A DNA stretch of 8,300 nucleotides from Lachnospiraceae bacterium (GTDB lineage: Bacteria > Bacillota > Clostridia > Lachnospirales > Lachnospiraceae): assembly GCA_003484785.1 (NCBI GenBank), contig DNAD01000054.1, positions 1 to 8,300 of the forward strand, in the 5' to 3' direction. The translations under genes were made by a program, and so were the position numbers. Shown in pieces: positions 6,831-8,300 of this stretch. Numbering within the stretch: the stretch's first letter is position 1; each line of letters opens with the position of its first letter. Below the pieces are notes generated by a model that worked only from the letters and a program-made list of their open reading frames with translations, searched no databases and had not been told where the DNA came from.

Positions 6831-7315
6831 TCCTTTCCCAGCCTTCTGTACATTGTCTTCTTTACAGCCCTGAGTATGTTCTCATAGCCCGTGCACCGGC
6901 AGAGATGCCCCGAAAGCAGTTTTCTCAGCTCATCATCGGTATAGAGCTTTCCCGTATTTAAGATCTCCGCCGCCGTCATTATAAAGCCCGGTGTACAGAA
7001 ACCGCACTGGATGGCGCTTTCCTCTATAAAGGCCTGTTGGATATCGCTCAGTTCTCCTTCGTCAGAAAGAAGCCCCTCCAGGGTCTGTATGCTCTTTCCC
7101 TCCGCCCATACCGCAAGGTATATGCAGGAATTGAAGGCTTCTCCGTTTATCAGGACATTGCAGGCGCCGCACTCTCCCACCTCACAACCCTTCTTTACCG
7201 AGGTAAGGTGATATTCGTTTCTGAGCATATCCGTAAGGGAGGCGCGCACGTCCACCATTTTTTCCGTTTCTTTGCCGTTTATGGTGCAATGGATCAATTT
7301 GTACTGTGTGCTCAT
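6818..7315 (-). CDS. xdhC: Xanthine dehydrogenase-type [2Fe-2S] subunit
   Basis: This 165-residue protein is the small iron-sulfur subunit of a three-subunit molybdenum hydroxylase. It passes electrons from the molybdopterin site to FAD. The plant-ferredoxin-type N-terminal cluster is ligated by C44, C49, C52 and C64 (GCEVGECGAC and NSC). The helical C-terminal cluster is ligated by C104 and C107 (QCGFCTPG) and C139 and C141 (LCRCTGY). All eight cysteines are present and the length is normal for the family. It resembles E. coli XdhC closely, including a shared SCxYLAxWAEGKxIxTLEG segment. The start codon overlaps the xdhB stop as ATGA, with GGGGGTG seven bases upstream inside xdhB, indicating coupled translation. 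CO dehydrogenase small subunits and nicotinate or purine hydroxylase small subunits share the fold, so the substrate cannot be fixed from this subunit. Confidence 0.92.
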   Translation of the reverse strand: MSTQYKLIHCTINGKETEKMVDVRASLTDMLRNEYHLTSVKKGCEVGECGACNVLINGEAFNSCIYLAVWAEGKSIQTLEGLLSDEGELSDIQQAFIEESAIQCGFCTPGFIMTAAEILNTGKLYTDDELRKLLSGHLCRCTGYENILRAVKKTMYRRLGKEIDF

Positions 7316-8196
7316 CTCATTTCACCCCCTGCAAGCTCTACCGCTTTTTCAAACGCCCGTTTTGCCATCTCCACCGCTATATGCTGACGGAAGGCCTTGC
7401 TTGCCCTCCAGGAATCACGCGGGGTTATGTCCCCGATCACCGTCCTCGAGAAGCGCTCTGCCAGCTCCTTTGAAGGCTGTGCGCCGTTTGCCGCGGCCTC
7501 CGCAGAGGGGCATCTCATGGGAACAGGCCCCGCAACTCCGTAGGCGATCCTGCATCTTTCGATAATACTCTTATCCTCTGAAAGCCTTACGTTAACGCTG
7601 CAGCCCAGGGTCGCTATCTCCATGGCGTTTCTGAGGCCGTATTTGATATAGTGGCCGTAAGTATTCTCATAGCTTTCCTTTGGTATCAATATCGCGGTCT
7701 GTATCTCATCGGGCGCGATATCCACCTGCCCCGCCTTAATATAAAAATCCTTTATGGGGATACGGCGCACCCCGTCCTTTCCGGTAAGCTCGATCACCGC
7801 CTCATAGGCATGGAGGGTTGAGGCAGAATCGGCAGAGGTCACTCCGTTGCAGGTATTTCCGCCGATGGTGCCTATGTTCCTTATCTGGGGCGATCCCACC
7901 TGATCCACCGCCTCTCCCAGTACATTGCAGTATTTCTGAATAAGCGGATCCCTTGTTATATGGGAAAAGCTGGTAAGCGAACCTATACGAAGGTTTTCCT
8001 CTTCATCGAGGCTTACTCCCCTCAGGGCATCGATCATATATATGGAGATCAGTTCCTTTCCGGCTCTTCTGCCTTCCCGCATCTGCACCAGCACATCCGA
8101 GCCCCCGGCTATTATCTGCGCCTCGGGATGCAGGAGCCTTAAACGGACCGCATCCTCCGCGCTTTTTGCTTCATAAAGCGCCTTCATATCATACAT
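7312..8196 (-). CDS. xdhB: Xanthine dehydrogenase-type FAD-binding subunit
   Basis: This 294-residue protein is the medium, FAD-binding subunit of a molybdenum hydroxylase; it takes electrons from the iron-sulfur subunit for transfer to NAD+ or another acceptor. The FAD-binding segments IIAGGSDVLVQM (28-39) and GSPQIRNIGTIGGNTCNG (101-118) are intact. The latter is the signature of the family, and is followed by TSADSA as in E. coli XdhB. The C-terminal VAGPVPMRCP and WRASKAFRQH segments also match E. coli XdhB. Length is typical. The start is set by AAAGGAGA (minus strand, centred near 8207) eight bases before the ATG. The next gene, xdhC, overlaps by four bases. In E. coli the catalytic subunit gene xdhA precedes xdhB. 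Here at least 104 bases of palindromic non-coding DNA precede it, so xdhA, if present, starts beyond the window. Confidence 0.93.
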   Translation of the reverse strand: MYDMKALYEAKSAEDAVRLRLLHPEAQIIAGGSDVLVQMREGRRAGKELISIYMIDALRGVSLDEEENLRIGSLTSFSHITRDPLIQKYCNVLGEAVDQVGSPQIRNIGTIGGNTCNGVTSADSASTLHAYEAVIELTGKDGVRRIPIKDFYIKAGQVDIAPDEIQTAILIPKESYENTYGHYIKYGLRNAMEIATLGCSVNVRLSEDKSIIERCRIAYGVAGPVPMRCPSAEAAANGAQPSKELAERFSRTVIGDITPRDSWRASKAFRQHIAVEMAKRAFEKAVELAGGEMR

Positions 8197-8220
8197 ATTG
8201 TTTATCTCCTTTATTGTAAT

Positions 8221-8247
8221 TGTTCAGTATGAACAGTATTACTGTTC
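8221..8247. promoter_or_regulatory. Overlapping palindromes upstream of xdhB, candidate operator
   Basis: TGTTCA-GTA-TGAACA (8221-8235) overlaps the near-symmetric 17-mer GAACAGTATTACTGTTC (8231-8247; perfect 8-base arms around one central T). Together they place three TGTTCA/TGAACA half-sites within 28 bases, ending about 25 bases upstream of the xdhB start codon. A fourth lies at 8274-8279. This could be an operator for a dimeric repressor, or part of the repeat cluster that continues to the right. Confidence 0.45.
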
Positions 8248-8300
8248 ACAGCCTTTTGGGCTGTGATAGTAACTGAACAGTTGTTACTATTCACAGCCTT
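8238..8300. repeat. Three copies of a 16-18 base module in alternating orientation
   Basis: ATTACTGTTCACAGCCTT (8238-8255) recurs as GTTACTATTCACAGCCTT at 8283-8300 (16 of 18 identical), with an inverted copy between them (8259-8273, complement GTTACTATCACAGCC). The first and second copies form a hairpin (TCACAGCC-TTTTG-GGCTGTGA, 8246-8266). The second and third form another (ATAGTAAC 8266-8273 with GTTACTAT 8283-8290). The array reaches the last base of the window and so probably continues. There is no coding sequence in 8197-8300. Confidence 0.65.

Noticed and set aside
8238..8300. CRISPR array at the right edge
   Set aside because: The modules alternate in orientation, have unequal short spacers and are only 16-18 bases long, so they do not form regular direct repeats, and no cas gene is visible.

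Overview
The window looks like part of a Gram-positive, anaerobic Firmicutes (Clostridia) chromosome, probably Lachnospiraceae-like. This is inferred from strong AGGAGG-type ribosome binding sites, intermediate base composition, and gene content: a clostridial-style hybrid kinase, an XdhB/XdhC molybdenum hydroxylase pair, a class V aminotransferase of the EF2568 type, and what looks like the start of hydG. No rRNA, tRNA, CRISPR array, transposase or phage gene is visible.

Layout from left to right. Positions 1-55 hold the first 18 codons of a minus-strand gene, probably the [FeFe]-hydrogenase maturase HydG. Positions 70-150 carry three back-to-back inverted repeats. Positions 157-5284 form a minus-strand two-gene signalling operon. 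Its first gene encodes a soluble 1450-residue protein with FIST sensor, histidine kinase, two receivers, an HD-GYP c-di-GMP phosphodiesterase and an Hpt domain. Sixteen bases later comes a 252-residue protein made of a degenerate receiver and an intact one. Positions 5285-5506 contain a divergent control region with a convincing plus-strand promoter, a weaker minus-strand promoter and an inverted repeat between them. On the plus strand, an uncatalogued-looking 43-residue membrane-type small protein (5507-5638) overlaps by ATGA with a cysteine desulfurase-like PLP enzyme (5635-6777). Convergent to it, on the minus strand, are the FAD (xdhB) and [2Fe-2S] (xdhC) subunits of a xanthine dehydrogenase-type enzyme, also joined by an ATGA overlap. 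The right edge (8221-8300) is filled with overlapping palindromes and a repeated 16-18 base module that appears to run out of the window.

How the parts may work together. The XdhB/XdhC pair needs a molybdopterin catalytic subunit, which is expected to the right of the window. The cysteine desulfurase-like enzyme belongs to a type that occurs beside selenium-dependent molybdenum hydroxylases, so it may supply sulfur or selenium for the cofactor of that enzyme. The giant kinase is in effect an RpfC-like hybrid kinase and an RpfG-like c-di-GMP phosphodiesterase in one polypeptide, with a cytosolic ligand-binding FIST domain as input. Its neighbour, which lacks a DNA-binding domain, is probably a phosphotransfer partner or adaptor. 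Whether this signalling pair controls the redox enzymes on either side cannot be read from the sequence.
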